DNA from: Paenibacillus rubinfantis
Lineage (GTDB): Bacteria; Bacillota; Bacilli; Paenibacillales; Paenibacillaceae
Direction of reading: 5' to 3'
NCBI RefSeq assembly: GCF_001486505.1
Contig: NZ_LN909066.1
Span: 261,795-325,794, forward strand
Length of the DNA: 64,000 bases
The notes beneath the pieces are model-generated. The model saw nothing but the letters and a program-made list of their open reading frames with translations. It did not search any database and had not been told where the DNA came from. Position numbers and translations under genes: made by a program. Shown here one piece after another: positions 33,901-42,638 of the stretch. Every line of letters starts with the position of its first letter. Positions within the stretch are counted from its first letter, which is position 1.

Positions 33901-34488
33901 GGTCACCAGGTCGTTAATACGCAGCAGGTTCTGCTCGGTCTCATCCAGCTTGCGACGAGCATCGCGCTTGCGGCTCTTGTATTTCACGATCCCCGAAGCC
34001 TCTTCAAAAATACCGCGGCGATCCTCCGAACGGGTACTTAAAATCTCCTCGATCCGGCCTTGCCCGATGATAGAGTATGCTTCCTTCCCGATCCCCGTGT
34101 CCATAAACAGCTCGGTGATATCCTTCAGCCTGCAGGCCTGTTTGTTGATAAAATATTCGCTGTCTCCGCTGCGATGGACCCGCCGGGTGACCGTCACTTC
34201 GCTGAAATCCAGCGGCAGCGCCTGATCGGTGTTATCCAGCGTCAATGAAACCTCGCTGAAATTCACCGCCTTGCGCGCATCGCTGCCGGCAAAAATGATA
34301 TCTTCCATTTTCCCGCCGCGCAGCGATTTGGCGCTTTGTTCCCCGAGCACCCAGCGGATGCCGTCGGAGATGTTGCTCTTGCCGCTGCCGTTAGGTCCAA
34401 CCACGGCGGTAATCCCGCGGACGAATTCCATCTCCGTCTTATCGGCGAACGATTTGAAGCCCGCTAACTCTATCCGTTTCAAAAACAT
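30916..34488 (-). CDS. smc: Chromosome segregation ATPase SMC
   Basis: SMC dimers with ScpAB extrude DNA loops and align chromosome arms. The start at 34488 gives MFLKRIELAGFKSFADKT with AGAGGTG upstream; 33 further upstream codons do not fit. The 1190-residue chain shows Walker A GPNGSGKSNI at residues 31-40, two long coiled-coil arms rich in Glu/Lys/Gln, a hinge at about 515-680 with VNAGGSMTGG, and the C-terminal signature LLSGGERALTAMAL with Walker B FCVLDEVEAALDEAN. In Bacillus rnc lies directly upstream; here a 1.9-kb insertion separates them. Confidence 0.98.
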   Translation of the reverse strand: MFLKRIELAGFKSFADKTEMEFVRGITAVVGPNGSGKSNISDGIRWVLGEQSAKSLRGGKMEDIIFAGSDARKAVNFSEVSLTLDNTDQALPLDFSEVTVTRRVHRSGDSEYFINKQACRLKDITELFMDTGIGKEAYSIIGQGRIEEILSTRSEDRRGIFEEASGIVKYKSRKRDARRKLDETEQNLLRINDLVTELEDQIEPLKEQSEKALRYKELREQLKNKEISLYVHQIEQIHESWSEANAKLAKLQEEQLALSTVVSAHDAKLESDRLALRQVEDQIELLQGQLLEYSESYEKTEGYGEVLKERAKNLTQNREQLRQSLEVSEERFAQRQQEKEQLASKFTAAEQQLNELRNELAAEEAKLIGVTGGISQAQEEGLKGQLLDIMNRMAQSRNEIHYADQQKESVKRRMERAEEEGVKWTDELERLKGSKAELEKTLEKLGKEIADLRGQYIQESERVNSLQKLLEESQSNLRKWEQKREALVARRDTMKEMEDDYDGFVLGVKEVLKASKKSALSGVHGAVAELIRVPEKLELAVETALGAAMQHIVMENEAVSRQAIAFLKQRQLGRATFLPLDVIRPRQISAADKRLLEEADGFVGIGAELVGYEPRYKDIVGSLLGNVVFASDLERANKMAARLQYRFRIVTLEGDVVNAGGSMTGGSQHRKNSNLLGRKRQLDQLASDIRECEEMLDKLRKGLVDVRSQLAKAESELTRLREAGDAKRVEEQACAGDLKQVDHEWRHVSEQFELYGQEKGHYLKELEDLEATKKAAEERLVELEKEEQSVQQSIRAAEFARKASESAKEELQDLLTGLKVREGKLDQECQSLREQLRRAEDEFKVQERELGQNRTILQSIEADLKQNEEQTVKQREELNDFKLKKERASEQLELERASRAVLVKKLEEGESETKEQRLGLKAVEEQLRQTEIQANRLDVELDNILRKLSEDYELSYELAKQRYAVPEDVPQTQADVKELKRQITLLGEVNLGAIEEYNRVSERYQFLSEQKDDLVEAKTTLYQVIREMDEEMSKRFKTTFDAIRREFVIVFSKLFGGGRADLILVDPDNLLDTGIDVVAQPPGKKLQNLQLLSGGERALTAMALLFAILQVKPVPFCVLDEVEAALDEANVARFAQYLREFSEQTQFIVVTHRKGTMEEADVLYGVTMEEGGVSKLVSVKLEDEETVEIA

Positions 34489-34664
34489 ACGTTCACTATC
34501 ACCTCTACCGACTATTGTAACATACCGCAGGCCCCGGAGGACAGGCAATCCGTCCCGTATGGGAACGGGGCACGACGCTTCCCTCATACGCTTGAAATCC
34601 CATGATCTTTTTGCTAGTGTGATAGAAAATCCAATCTCTTATATCGGTAAAAGGAGCTTCTTAG

Positions 34665-36077
34665 ATGAGCACTAGAAAACATTCTTACCTCACCGGCCTG
34701 TTGCTGGCGGTAGGCCTTGGAGCCAGTTCCCTGTTAGCACCTGCGCTCCCGGTGGTAGCTGCCCAGCAGACGCAGGCGGTAACCTCCGCGAAAGTGACGA
34801 TCCAAGGACAAGCGGTCGCTTGGACAACTTCACCGCTGATCTACCGCGGAGTGACTTATGTGCCGCTGCGCGAGGCAGCCGAGCGCCTGGGTGCGGAAGT
34901 GAAATGGAACACCGCCAAGCGCGCTTCGGAGCTTCGGTGGCACGGCGATACAATCCTGTACCGCGCCGGCACAGGTCTGTTCAGCGTAAACGGCAATACA
35001 ATCCGGACGAGCGGCGGCTCGCTTGTTCGCGGCGGTGTCACGATGGTGCCGCTGCGGGGGTTGGCGGAGGTGTTGAAAACCGACTTCCGTACCGTGACGG
35101 TGGGCAAAACGGTGCAAGTTGACTTAACGCCGGACTCGGCGACGATTCGCTTCCCCGAAACCGAGGCAGCCGACCGCTATTTGATCGCCCAGCGATATTC
35201 CGGCATCGCTTTGATCGCCAAAGGGGATCAGGTGCTGCTGCGCAAAGGCTACGGTTATGACGGAGAAAATCATCTCGTCCGCGCCGATCGCAAATCGCGT
35301 ATCGGGTCGCTGACCAAATCATTTACGGCATCGGCCGTGATGAAGCTGGCCGAGGAAGGGAAGCTGAAGCTGGACGATTCGCTGGAATCGTATTTTCCCG
35401 GTTTCCCTGGCGGGGACCGGATTACCATTCGCCTGCTATTGTCCCACCTATCGGGCATTAACCCGAACTTTCCGCGCGAAGCTGGCATGACCTTGCAGGA
35501 GACGATCGAGGCCATCCGAGCCAAACCGCTGCTTGTTGAACCAAACACTAAGTTTATTTACAGCAATAGCGGTTATGTTATCTTGGCGGGAATCATCGAG
35601 AAAGCCTCGGGGATGCGTTACGGTGATTATTTGAAGCAGAACTTCTTTGAACCATTGGGCTTAAACGCGACCGGAGAAGCGAAGCCCTCCATCCCGGTGA
35701 TCCAAGGTTACGTTAGCGTCGGAGATCAATTGTGGGCACCGGCAGGTCCTTACATCTCCCAATCTGGTACCGGCACGTTGTATTCCAGCGTCGACGACAT
35801 GCTGACCTGGGTCCGCTCCTTCGAGACGGAATGGGTGCTTCACCAATCGTCGATCTCCCAAATGTTCACCCCGTATTCCGCAAAAAACTACGGCTACGGC
35901 TGGATGATCGGAGAGGCAAACGGTGTCACGCGCGTCTTTCACAACGGCAGCGGCACCGGTTATGCTACCGGCATGTCCCGGGAGCTCGGCGGCGGGTATA
36001 CCCTGATCCTGCTTGGCAACCATGCTGGCATGGATACGCTGACGTTGATGACGGAGCTTCGCAAACGGCTGCCTTAG
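34665..36077 (+). CDS. Secreted serine hydrolase: stalk domain fused to beta-lactamase fold
   Basis: A 470-residue exported protein. Residues 1-33 are a signal peptide. Residues about 42-153 hold a copper-amine-oxidase-N stalk domain (GVTYVPLREAAERLGAEVKW). From about 172 on it is a class C beta-lactamase/penicillin-binding-type domain with SLTK at 215-218 (nucleophile Ser215), YSN at 299-301 and HNG near residue 425. Likely a D-amino-acid peptidase or esterase acting in the cell wall rather than a resistance enzyme. Ribosome-binding site AAAGGAG. It runs opposite to its neighbours and lies in the smc-rnc gap, where Bacillus has no gene. Confidence 0.88.
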   Translation: MSTRKHSYLTGLLLAVGLGASSLLAPALPVVAAQQTQAVTSAKVTIQGQAVAWTTSPLIYRGVTYVPLREAAERLGAEVKWNTAKRASELRWHGDTILYRAGTGLFSVNGNTIRTSGGSLVRGGVTMVPLRGLAEVLKTDFRTVTVGKTVQVDLTPDSATIRFPETEAADRYLIAQRYSGIALIAKGDQVLLRKGYGYDGENHLVRADRKSRIGSLTKSFTASAVMKLAEEGKLKLDDSLESYFPGFPGGDRITIRLLLSHLSGINPNFPREAGMTLQETIEAIRAKPLLVEPNTKFIYSNSGYVILAGIIEKASGMRYGDYLKQNFFEPLGLNATGEAKPSIPVIQGYVSVGDQLWAPAGPYISQSGTGTLYSSVDDMLTWVRSFETEWVLHQSSISQMFTPYSAKNYGYGWMIGEANGVTRVFHNGSGTGYATGMSRELGGGYTLILLGNHAGMDTLTLMTELRKRLP

Positions 36078-36137
36078 CTTTAATCTAAAGAACAACCTGG
36101 TGTCCAGGGTTGGAAGGCTGATTGACGGCGATGCTTC

Positions 36138-36322
36138 GCTAACGCTTGCCAGGAAGCTTATTAAGTCAAAAAACACGGAGTTTCGAAGCTAACGCTGACC
36201 AGCAAGCTTATGAACACCAAATAACCCCTTTTGGGGTGAAAAACCGCAGAATAAGCTTCCTCACAAGCGTTACATTTCAGAATCCCAAATCAATGCCTCG
36301 ATAGGAACGCTGATCAGCGTTA
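36138..36322. repeat. Cluster of four related palindromic repeats downstream of the serine hydrolase
   Basis: A 23-25 bp motif GCTAACGCT...AG.AAGCTTA occurs at 36138-36161 and 36188-36210, inverted at 36251-36273, and as a self-complementary half form AACGCTGATCAGCGTTA at 36306-36322. A small CCCC/GGGG hairpin lies at about 36223-36237. The copies can pair with one another in RNA or DNA. The 36078-36399 spacer holds only these repeats and the rnc terminator. Confidence 0.6.
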
Positions 36323-36346
36323 GAGCTCCACCGAAACACACGGCTC

Positions 36347-36398
36347 AAAAAAAGGTCGTCCCCCACTGGTCCATAAGACCTGGGGGACGACCTTTTGA
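36347..36398 (-). terminator. Strong terminator of the fab-rnc operon
   Basis: AAAAGGTCGTCCCCCA pairs with TGGGGGACGACCTTTT; T-runs follow in both directions, so it can also stop transcription from the serine hydrolase side. Confidence 0.9.
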
Positions 36399-36399
36399 T

Positions 36400-37107
36400 T
36401 TATTTTTCGTCAAGCTGAGTTTGATTCAGCATCTCCAACGCCACAGCCGCCGCCTGCTGTTCGGCTTCCTTCTTGGATCTGCCGGTTCCCTGGCCGAGCG
36501 GACGCCCTTCCATGCAAACTTCCGCGACGAATTCGCGTTCATGAGCCGGCCCGCGTTCTTCCACGATCCGGTATTCCAATGCGCCCATACCGTGGTGTTG
36601 CGTTAGCTCTTGCAGCTCCGTCTTGAAGTCACTGGTCGCCAGCTTGCCATCCAGGGTCAATTTAGGGAAGACGTGGCGGTGAAGGAACGCAGTGACGGCT
36701 TCCAGGCCCTGGTCCAGATATAAAGCGCCGATAAAGGATTCGAAGACATCCGCAAGCAGTGCCGGACGGGTACGTCCACCCGTTAGCTCCTCGCCTTTGC
36801 CCAGCAGGACGTAATGTCCAAATTCCAGGCTTTCGGCAAACTTCACAAGCGACGGCTCGCAGACGATGGCGGCACGAAGCTTGGTCAACTCACCTTCGGG
36901 ACGATCCGGAAATAAGCGATATAAATGCTCCGAGACGGTCAATTCGAGAACGGCGTCACCCAGAAATTCCAGGCGTTCGTTATCCTCGTATTGGCTGAAG
37001 CGATGCTCGTTCACGTAGGACGCGTGGGTGAAGGCTTGTTTCAGAAGCTGCCGATTTTGGAATGCCAGTTCAAGTTTTTGCTGTAACTGCTTCAGATCTC
37101 CATTCAC
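36400..37107 (-). CDS. rnc: Ribonuclease III
   Basis: RNase III cuts double-stranded RNA in rRNA maturation and mRNA decay. The 235-residue protein has the catalytic motif NERLEFLGDAVLEL (Glu and Asp metal ligands), a second acidic set in LADVFESFIGALYLDQG, and a C-terminal double-stranded RNA-binding domain ending GRSKKEAEQQAAAVALEML. It follows fabF by 13 bp and ends the fatty-acid operon. Confidence 0.97.
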   Translation of the reverse strand: MNGDLKQLQQKLELAFQNRQLLKQAFTHASYVNEHRFSQYEDNERLEFLGDAVLELTVSEHLYRLFPDRPEGELTKLRAAIVCEPSLVKFAESLEFGHYVLLGKGEELTGGRTRPALLADVFESFIGALYLDQGLEAVTAFLHRHVFPKLTLDGKLATSDFKTELQELTQHHGMGALEYRIVEERGPAHEREFVAEVCMEGRPLGQGTGRSKKEAEQQAAAVALEMLNQTQLDEK

Positions 37108-37120
37108 CAGACTTAACCCC

Positions 37121-38359
37121 TTATGCTTCGAATTTCTTCATAATGATCGTGGCGTTATGTCCGCCGAATCCGAACGAATTGGACATCGTGACGCGGACGT
37201 CCGCACGTCTGGCTTCATTGGGTACGTAATCCAGATCGCACTCCGGATCCGGATGCTCTAGGTTGATCGTTGGCGGAATGACCCCGTGTTGCAAGGTAAG
37301 TCCGCAAATGACGCCCTCCACACCGCCGGCAGCCCCAAGCAGGTGACCGGTCATCGATTTAGTCGAGCTGACGGCCAATTTGTAGGCATGGTCGCCAAAC
37401 GCACGCTTGATCGCAATCGTCTCCGAGCGGTCACCAACCGGCGTTGACGTCCCATGGGCGTTGATGTAATCCACTTCCTCCGGCGCGATGCCGGCATCGC
37501 GGATCGCCATCTTCATGCAGCGCTCCGGACCGTTCGGATCCGGCTCGGTCATATGGTGTGCGTCTCCGCTCAACCCGTAGCCGATCACTTCGCCATAGAT
37601 TTTGGCGCCGCGCTTCTGCGCATGCTCCAACGATTCCAAGATCAGAATACCGGCGCCTTCGCCCATAACGAAACCGTCGCGCTCCATGTCAAACGGCCGG
37701 CTGGCTTTCTCCGGTTCGTCGTTTCGGGTCGACATCGCCCGCATCGAACAAAATCCCGCCATCCCGGTCGGACGGATCGTTGCTTCCGCGCCTCCGCAAA
37801 TCATCACATCGGCATCACCCCGTTGGATGAGCTTGTACGAATCGCCGATGGAATGAGTTCCGGTCGCGCACGCAGTCACCGCCGTCGTGTTGGGTCCCTT
37901 TGCGCCAAACAGGATCGAAACATGGCCCGAAGCCATATTGGCAATCATCATCGGAATAAAAAATGGGCTGACACGTTTCGGACCTTTCTCCAGCAAAATA
38001 TTATGCTGATCTTCCCAAGTTCCGAGACCGCCGATCCCCGAACCGATCATCACACCAACCCGCTCCGGATCGGCCTGCTCGGCGATGTTCAGCCCGCTGT
38101 CTTTCATCGCGTTCACCGCAGCCGCCGTCGCGAACTGCACGAAGCGGTCCATTTTCCGCGCTTCCTTCCGATCGACATAATCCTCAGGGTTAAAATCTTT
38201 CACGGAAGCCGCAATTTGTGTTGGGTATTCGCTGACGTCAAACGCCTCAACCCTCGAAACGCCGGATTTCCCCTGAACCAGGTTGCTCCACAGCGTGTCC
38301 AGTTCATGGCCCAGTGCCGTCACGACCCCCATTCCTGTAACTACTACTCTATGCTTCAA
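37121..38359 (-). CDS. fabF: Beta-ketoacyl-ACP synthase II FabF
   Basis: FabF performs the elongating Claisen condensation in type II fatty-acid synthesis. A TTG start at 38359 is preferred because GAGGTG lies seven bases before it and it gives MKHRVVVTGMGVVTALG; a GTG two codons earlier lies too close. The 412-residue chain has the nucleophile Cys in TACATGTHSIG, and two His in NAHGTSTPVGD and KSMTGHLLGAAGG. It lies between acpP and rnc. Confidence 0.97.
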   Translation of the reverse strand: MKHRVVVTGMGVVTALGHELDTLWSNLVQGKSGVSRVEAFDVSEYPTQIAASVKDFNPEDYVDRKEARKMDRFVQFATAAAVNAMKDSGLNIAEQADPERVGVMIGSGIGGLGTWEDQHNILLEKGPKRVSPFFIPMMIANMASGHVSILFGAKGPNTTAVTACATGTHSIGDSYKLIQRGDADVMICGGAEATIRPTGMAGFCSMRAMSTRNDEPEKASRPFDMERDGFVMGEGAGILILESLEHAQKRGAKIYGEVIGYGLSGDAHHMTEPDPNGPERCMKMAIRDAGIAPEEVDYINAHGTSTPVGDRSETIAIKRAFGDHAYKLAVSSTKSMTGHLLGAAGGVEGVICGLTLQHGVIPPTINLEHPDPECDLDYVPNEARRADVRVTMSNSFGFGGHNATIIMKKFEA

Positions 38360-38442
38360 ACACACTCACCTCGTATGGACTTCATGTGTACTTATCGTTC
38401 TTGGTCTTAAGCACGAATGCGTGCAGAGGGTAAAGATGAGGA

Positions 38443-38478
38443 GAAGTCCCGCCTGCTATGTAGGAGGTACGGGACTTT
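38443..38478 (-). terminator. Hairpin between acpP and fabF, possible attenuator
   Basis: AAGTCCCG and CGGGACTT enclose a small inner CCTCC/AGG pairing just after the acpP stop. The minus strand continues CTCCTC, not a T-run, so it would stabilise or partly terminate acpP mRNA, in line with the high need for acyl carrier protein. Confidence 0.4.
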
Positions 38479-38487
38479 GGGATGACA

Positions 38488-38721
38488 TTAGGTATGAGAT
38501 TGTATGTAGTTTACAACTTCACCTACAGTCGTAATCTTCTCTGCATCTTCGTCGGAAATTTCCAGATCGAATTCATCTTCCAATTCCATGACCAATTCAA
38601 CTACGTCGAGCGAATCCGCACCTAAGTCGTCTTTGAAAGACGCTTCCAGCGTCACTTCGGCTTCATCAGCGCCGAGGCGATCAACAACAATGCGTTTTAC
38701 GCGATCCAATACATCGGACAT
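38488..38721 (-). CDS. acpP: Acyl carrier protein
   Basis: AcpP carries growing acyl chains on a phosphopantetheine arm. The ATG at 38721 has AGGAGGTG upstream and gives 77 residues starting MSDVLDRVKRIVVDRLG. The attachment serine is in GADSLDVVELVMELED. Strongly acidic, as expected. It follows fabG and precedes fabF. Confidence 0.98.
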   Translation of the reverse strand: MSDVLDRVKRIVVDRLGADEAEVTLEASFKDDLGADSLDVVELVMELEDEFDLEISDEDAEKITTVGEVVNYIQSHT

Positions 38722-38790
38722 CCGGTTCACCTCCTCTTTGGTATTATAAGAGATTTGAAGTTAAAATGCCATAGAAGCGAAAGGCGCGAT

Positions 38791-39540
38791 TTACATATAC
38801 ATTCCGCCGTCCACGTGCAGCGTCTGTCCGGTCATATAGGCCGCGCTGTCCGAAGCGAGGAACTGAACCACGCTAGCGATCTCCTCCGGCTGTCCCAAAC
38901 GGGCTAACGGGATATCTCCAAGCAGCTTCTGGCGATATTCCTCCGGAAGCTCACCCGTCATATCGGTATCGATAAACCCGGGAGCGACGCAGTTGACAGT
39001 AATTCCGCGCGAAGCCAGTTCGCGGGCCGATGATTTCGTCAGACCGATGACCCCGGCTTTGGCAGCGACATAATTCGCTTGACCTGCATTGCCAAGCACG
39101 CCAACTACCGAAGAGATATTGATAATCCGTCCCGAGCGCTGCTTCATCATCGGGCGGGTCACGGCTTTGATCCCGTTAAAAACGCCCTTCAGATTCGTCT
39201 CGATGACTTGATCAAACTCCTCTTCCTTCATACGCATAATTAAATTATCTCTTGTAATTCCTGCGTTATTCACCAGAATATCGATCCGACCCCACGCATC
39301 AAGCATGGATTTCACCATTTGCTCGAATTGTTCGCTGTTGCCTACATGCGCTTTCGCGGCATAGGCTTTCACGCCAAGTGCCTCGATTTCGGAAACGACG
39401 CGGGCGGCTGCCTCTTCATTCCCCGCATAGTTGACAACAATATCGGCACCAGCTTCAGCCAAAGTCAGCGCAATGCTGCGGCCGATGCCGCGGGAGGCTC
39501 CCGTTACCAAAGCGGTTTTGCCTTGAAGCGGTTTGCTCAT
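38791..39540 (-). CDS. fabG: 3-oxoacyl-ACP reductase FabG
   Basis: FabG reduces 3-ketoacyl-ACP with NADPH. The start at 39540 (MSKPLQGKTALVTGASRGIG) is supported by GGAGATG upstream; eight more codons in frame are unlikely. The 249-residue SDR protein has TGASRGIG, NNAGITRDNL and the catalytic YVAAKAG with the preceding Ser in ISSVVGV. It ends in MTGQTLHVDGGMYM, as usual. Confidence 0.98.
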   Translation of the reverse strand: MSKPLQGKTALVTGASRGIGRSIALTLAEAGADIVVNYAGNEEAAARVVSEIEALGVKAYAAKAHVGNSEQFEQMVKSMLDAWGRIDILVNNAGITRDNLIMRMKEEEFDQVIETNLKGVFNGIKAVTRPMMKQRSGRIINISSVVGVLGNAGQANYVAAKAGVIGLTKSSARELASRGITVNCVAPGFIDTDMTGELPEEYRQKLLGDIPLARLGQPEEIASVVQFLASDSAAYMTGQTLHVDGGMYM

Positions 39541-39666
39541 CGGTTCATCTCCTTTCGCATCCAAATCAAAATCAAAACTCCGTCTTGCCTAACATAAACT
39601 AACTCACATCGCCATTCCTTGAGCCGAAGCGGCACCTTTGCGGCGATGGTAGAACCTCAGGGCGGA

Positions 39667-40602
39667 TTAACTCAAAGCGGCAGCCGTTTGCTCCAGGCTG
39701 TCCAGCCCGCTGACGTTAAAGAGCCGCACTGATTTATCGATTTTCTTGATTAATCCGGTCAAGACGCTGCCGGGGCCGATCTCCACGAAAGTATCCACTC
39801 CCTGCGAGATCAGCCAGCCTACGCTGTCTTCCCATAGCACGGGAGAATACACTTGACGCACCAGCAGCTCCGCGATTTCCGCCCCATTCTGGACGGGACC
39901 CGCCGTGACATTGGCAACGAGCGGGATTTCCGCGTCACGGAACGATGCGGTGGACAACCGTTCTCCCAGCCGCTCGGCCGCCGCCTTCATTAAAGAGGAA
40001 TGGAACGGCCCGCTCACTTCAAGCGGAATCGCCCGCTTGGCGCCGATCTCCTTCACTCGTTCCACAACGAGTTGAACCCCTTCTTGGCTTCCCGAAACGA
40101 CAATTTGCCCTGGGCAGTTCACGTTCGCCAGTTCCACCAGCGCACCGCCGGCCGTAATCTCCGCGCACAGCTGTGCCAGCGCTTCGCGTTCGCCGCCAAG
40201 CACCGCCGCCATCGCGCCTTGTCCGCCCGGTACCACTTGCTCCATATATTCGCCGCGGGCCCGCACGAGCTTCACGGCATCCTCGAAGTCCAGCACCCCA
40301 GCGGCTGTCAGCGCGCTGTATTCACCTAAACTGTGCCCGGCAACGTAATCCGGCTTGAAGCCTTTGGCTGCAAACGCCTCATACAACGCCACGCTTGTCG
40401 TTAGCAGCGCCGGCTGCGTATTGGCCGTTTGCTTCAGCTCCGTGTCCGGCCCGCCGAAAATCAACTCGCTCAGTGAGAAGCCAAGCTGTGCATCGGCCGT
40501 CTCGAAGCGCGCCCGCGCCGCCGGCAACGCATCATATATATCCTTGCCCATTCCTACGCTTTGGGAACCCTGTCCCGGAAAAACAAAAGCGATTTTGCCC
40601 AT
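39667..40602 (-). CDS. fabD: Malonyl-CoA:ACP transacylase FabD
   Basis: FabD moves malonyl from CoA to ACP. The start at 40602 gives MGKIAFVFPGQGSQSVGMG. The 311-residue chain has nucleophile Ser in GHSLGEYSALTAAG and the catalytic His in GPFHSSLM. The spacing to fabG is about 126 bp and to fabH about 50 bp. Confidence 0.98.
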   Translation of the reverse strand: MGKIAFVFPGQGSQSVGMGKDIYDALPAARARFETADAQLGFSLSELIFGGPDTELKQTANTQPALLTTSVALYEAFAAKGFKPDYVAGHSLGEYSALTAAGVLDFEDAVKLVRARGEYMEQVVPGGQGAMAAVLGGEREALAQLCAEITAGGALVELANVNCPGQIVVSGSQEGVQLVVERVKEIGAKRAIPLEVSGPFHSSLMKAAAERLGERLSTASFRDAEIPLVANVTAGPVQNGAEIAELLVRQVYSPVLWEDSVGWLISQGVDTFVEIGPGSVLTGLIKKIDKSVRLFNVSGLDSLEQTAAALS

Positions 40603-40652
40603 CCTGTGCACTCCCTATCGTAAAAGTCCGGTTTGAAAGCTCGAAAGTGAAA

Positions 40653-41651
40653 TTACCACACCAGCACGGACGCCCCCCAGGTCAATCCGCCCCCGAAGCC
40701 CACCAGCAGGATCGTGTCGCCTGCCTTCATCCGTCCCTCTTCCGCAGCCTCTACCAGCGCCAGCGGAATGGAAGCGGCCGACGTGTTCGCGTATTTATCC
40801 ACGTTGATGACGCATTTCTCCTCCGGCAGGTCCAAGCGCTGCATCGCGGATTGGATAATCCGAATGTTCGCCTGGTGCGGCACAAACAGGTCGATATCCT
40901 CTTTGCTCTTCCCGGCTTTGCGAAGCACCTCTTCGGTTGCCGTCCCCATCACGCGAACGGCAAACTTGAAGACTTCGCGCCCGTTCATGTAGATATAGTG
41001 CTTGCGATCCGCAATCGTCGCCTCCGAAGCCGGCAACCGGGAACCGCCCGCCTCCAGTTTCAGCAATTCGCCGCCAGCGCCTTCCGCGCCGAGATCAAAG
41101 GAAAGGAACCCTCGGCCCTCCGGCACCTCGCCGAGAATTACGGCCCCGGCACCGTCCCCAAACAACACGCAGGTGTTCCGGTCCGAATAATCCGTGATCC
41201 GGGACAACGTGTCCGCGCCGATCACCAGCGCGTTCTTGTACATCCCCGTCTGGATAAAGCCGTTTGCCGTCGCCATACCATACACGAACCCCGAGCAAGC
41301 TGCGGACAAATCGAAGGCCGCCGCTTTCTTGGCTCCGAGCTTATCCTGCAAAATGCAGGCCGTCGACGGAAATGCCGTGTCCGGCGTAATCGTGGCTACG
41401 ATAATTAGGTCCAGTTCCTCCGCCTTCAAGTTCGCAGACTCCAAGGCACGAACGGCCGCCTCATAAGCTAGGTCGGAGGTCGCCTGATCCGGCGCCGCGA
41501 TATGGCGCTCCTTGATCCCCGTCCGCGAGACGATCCACTCGTCGTTCGTGTCCACCATTTTCTCTAGATCCGCATTCGTCAACACTTTCTCCGGTACGTA
41601 TTTTCCAGTTCCGATAATTCCTACCGATCGTAAATTGATCACTCTCGTCAC
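40653..41651 (-). CDS. fabH: Beta-ketoacyl-ACP synthase III FabH
   Basis: FabH starts fatty-acid synthesis by joining a branched acyl-CoA or acetyl-CoA to malonyl-ACP. The GTG at 41651 directly follows the plsX stop (TGA GTG); a second GTG three codons on (MINLRSVG) is equally possible. The 332-residue chain has the Cys-His-Asn set in SAACSGFVYGM, PHQANIRI and KYANTSAAS. In Bacillus subtilis fabH genes lie elsewhere; here it is inside the fap operon between plsX and fabD. Confidence 0.97.
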   Translation of the reverse strand: MTRVINLRSVGIIGTGKYVPEKVLTNADLEKMVDTNDEWIVSRTGIKERHIAAPDQATSDLAYEAAVRALESANLKAEELDLIIVATITPDTAFPSTACILQDKLGAKKAAAFDLSAACSGFVYGMATANGFIQTGMYKNALVIGADTLSRITDYSDRNTCVLFGDGAGAVILGEVPEGRGFLSFDLGAEGAGGELLKLEAGGSRLPASEATIADRKHYIYMNGREVFKFAVRVMGTATEEVLRKAGKSKEDIDLFVPHQANIRIIQSAMQRLDLPEEKCVINVDKYANTSAASIPLALVEAAEEGRMKAGDTILLVGFGGGLTWGASVLVW

Positions 41652-42638
41652 TCACTTCCCGCTGATTTCCCGTGCTATGCTCTCCGTCAAATGGCTTTGC
41701 AACGCCGTCCGGGCCTGGCGTACGGCGTTTTTGATCGCGCCGCCGTCCGAGGACCCGTGGCCCTTCACGACCAGACCGCTTAGACCAAGAAGCGGTGCTC
41801 CCCCATGCTCCTTATAGTCCATCATCGTCTTCAAGCTGCGCAGCGAGGGCATTAGCACGGCTGCAGCCAGCTTATTTTTCAGAGATTTCGTAAATTCCTG
41901 CTTTAAGATCGAGAACATTGCGCCCGCTGTACCTTCCAGCGATTTCAACAAAATATTACCGGCAAAGCCGTCGCAGACGAGCACATCGCAAGCTCCGGTT
42001 AACACGTCCCGGGCTTCGACATTGCCGACGAATTGGATCGGCATCGCCTCCAGCAGCGGAAACGCCGCTTTGGTTAACTCGTTGCCCTTCATGGCCTCCG
42101 TGCCGACATTTAGCAGCCCTACCCTAGGTTTGGCGATGCCATGCACCTTTTCCCGATAAACGCTGCCCATCAGCGCGTACTGCGCCAGGTGCTCCGGCTT
42201 CGCGTCCATGTTCGCGCCCAGATCGAGCGCCAAGACCCCGCGTCCATCCAGGGTCGGAATCATCGGCGCCAGCGCCGGCCGCTCGATCCCTTCCATCCGC
42301 CCAACCACCAGCAGCCCCGTCGTCATCAGCGCGCCGGTATTGCCTGCGGAAATCATTGCCGCCGCTTCGCCCTCGCGAACGAGTCGTCCGGCGACGACCA
42401 TCGACGCGTCCTTTTTGCGGCGAACCGCCTTCACCGGTTCATCCTCCGCTTCGATCACTTCCGACGCGTGGTGAATCCGTAAATTCGCCGGGGCGCCTTG
42501 CACCATCGGCTTCAGCACCTGCTCGTCGCCGACTAGAATGATCTCGATGTCGCCCCATTCCTTGGCTGCGGTCAGCGCGCCTTCGACCGTGCTTTGCGGC
42601 GCGTGATCCCCGCCCATGGCATCAATGGCGATTTTCAT
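41652..42638 (-). CDS. plsX: Phosphate acyltransferase PlsX
   Basis: PlsX makes acyl-phosphate from acyl-ACP, the entry to phospholipid synthesis with PlsY. The 328-residue protein opens with MKIAIDAMGGDHAPQSTVEG and has SAGNTGALM and VCDGFAGNILLKSLEG, all family signatures. Its start overlaps the end of fapR by 17 bases. Confidence 0.98.
   Translation of the reverse strand: MKIAIDAMGGDHAPQSTVEGALTAAKEWGDIEIILVGDEQVLKPMVQGAPANLRIHHASEVIEAEDEPVKAVRRKKDASMVVAGRLVREGEAAAMISAGNTGALMTTGLLVVGRMEGIERPALAPMIPTLDGRGVLALDLGANMDAKPEHLAQYALMGSVYREKVHGIAKPRVGLLNVGTEAMKGNELTKAAFPLLEAMPIQFVGNVEARDVLTGACDVLVCDGFAGNILLKSLEGTAGAMFSILKQEFTKSLKNKLAAAVLMPSLRSLKTMMDYKEHGGAPLLGLSGLVVKGHGSSDGGAIKNAVRQARTALQSHLTESIAREISGK

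Noticed and set aside
36138..36322. CRISPR array
   Set aside because: The repeats are irregularly spaced and in both orientations, with no equal-length spacers and no cas genes.
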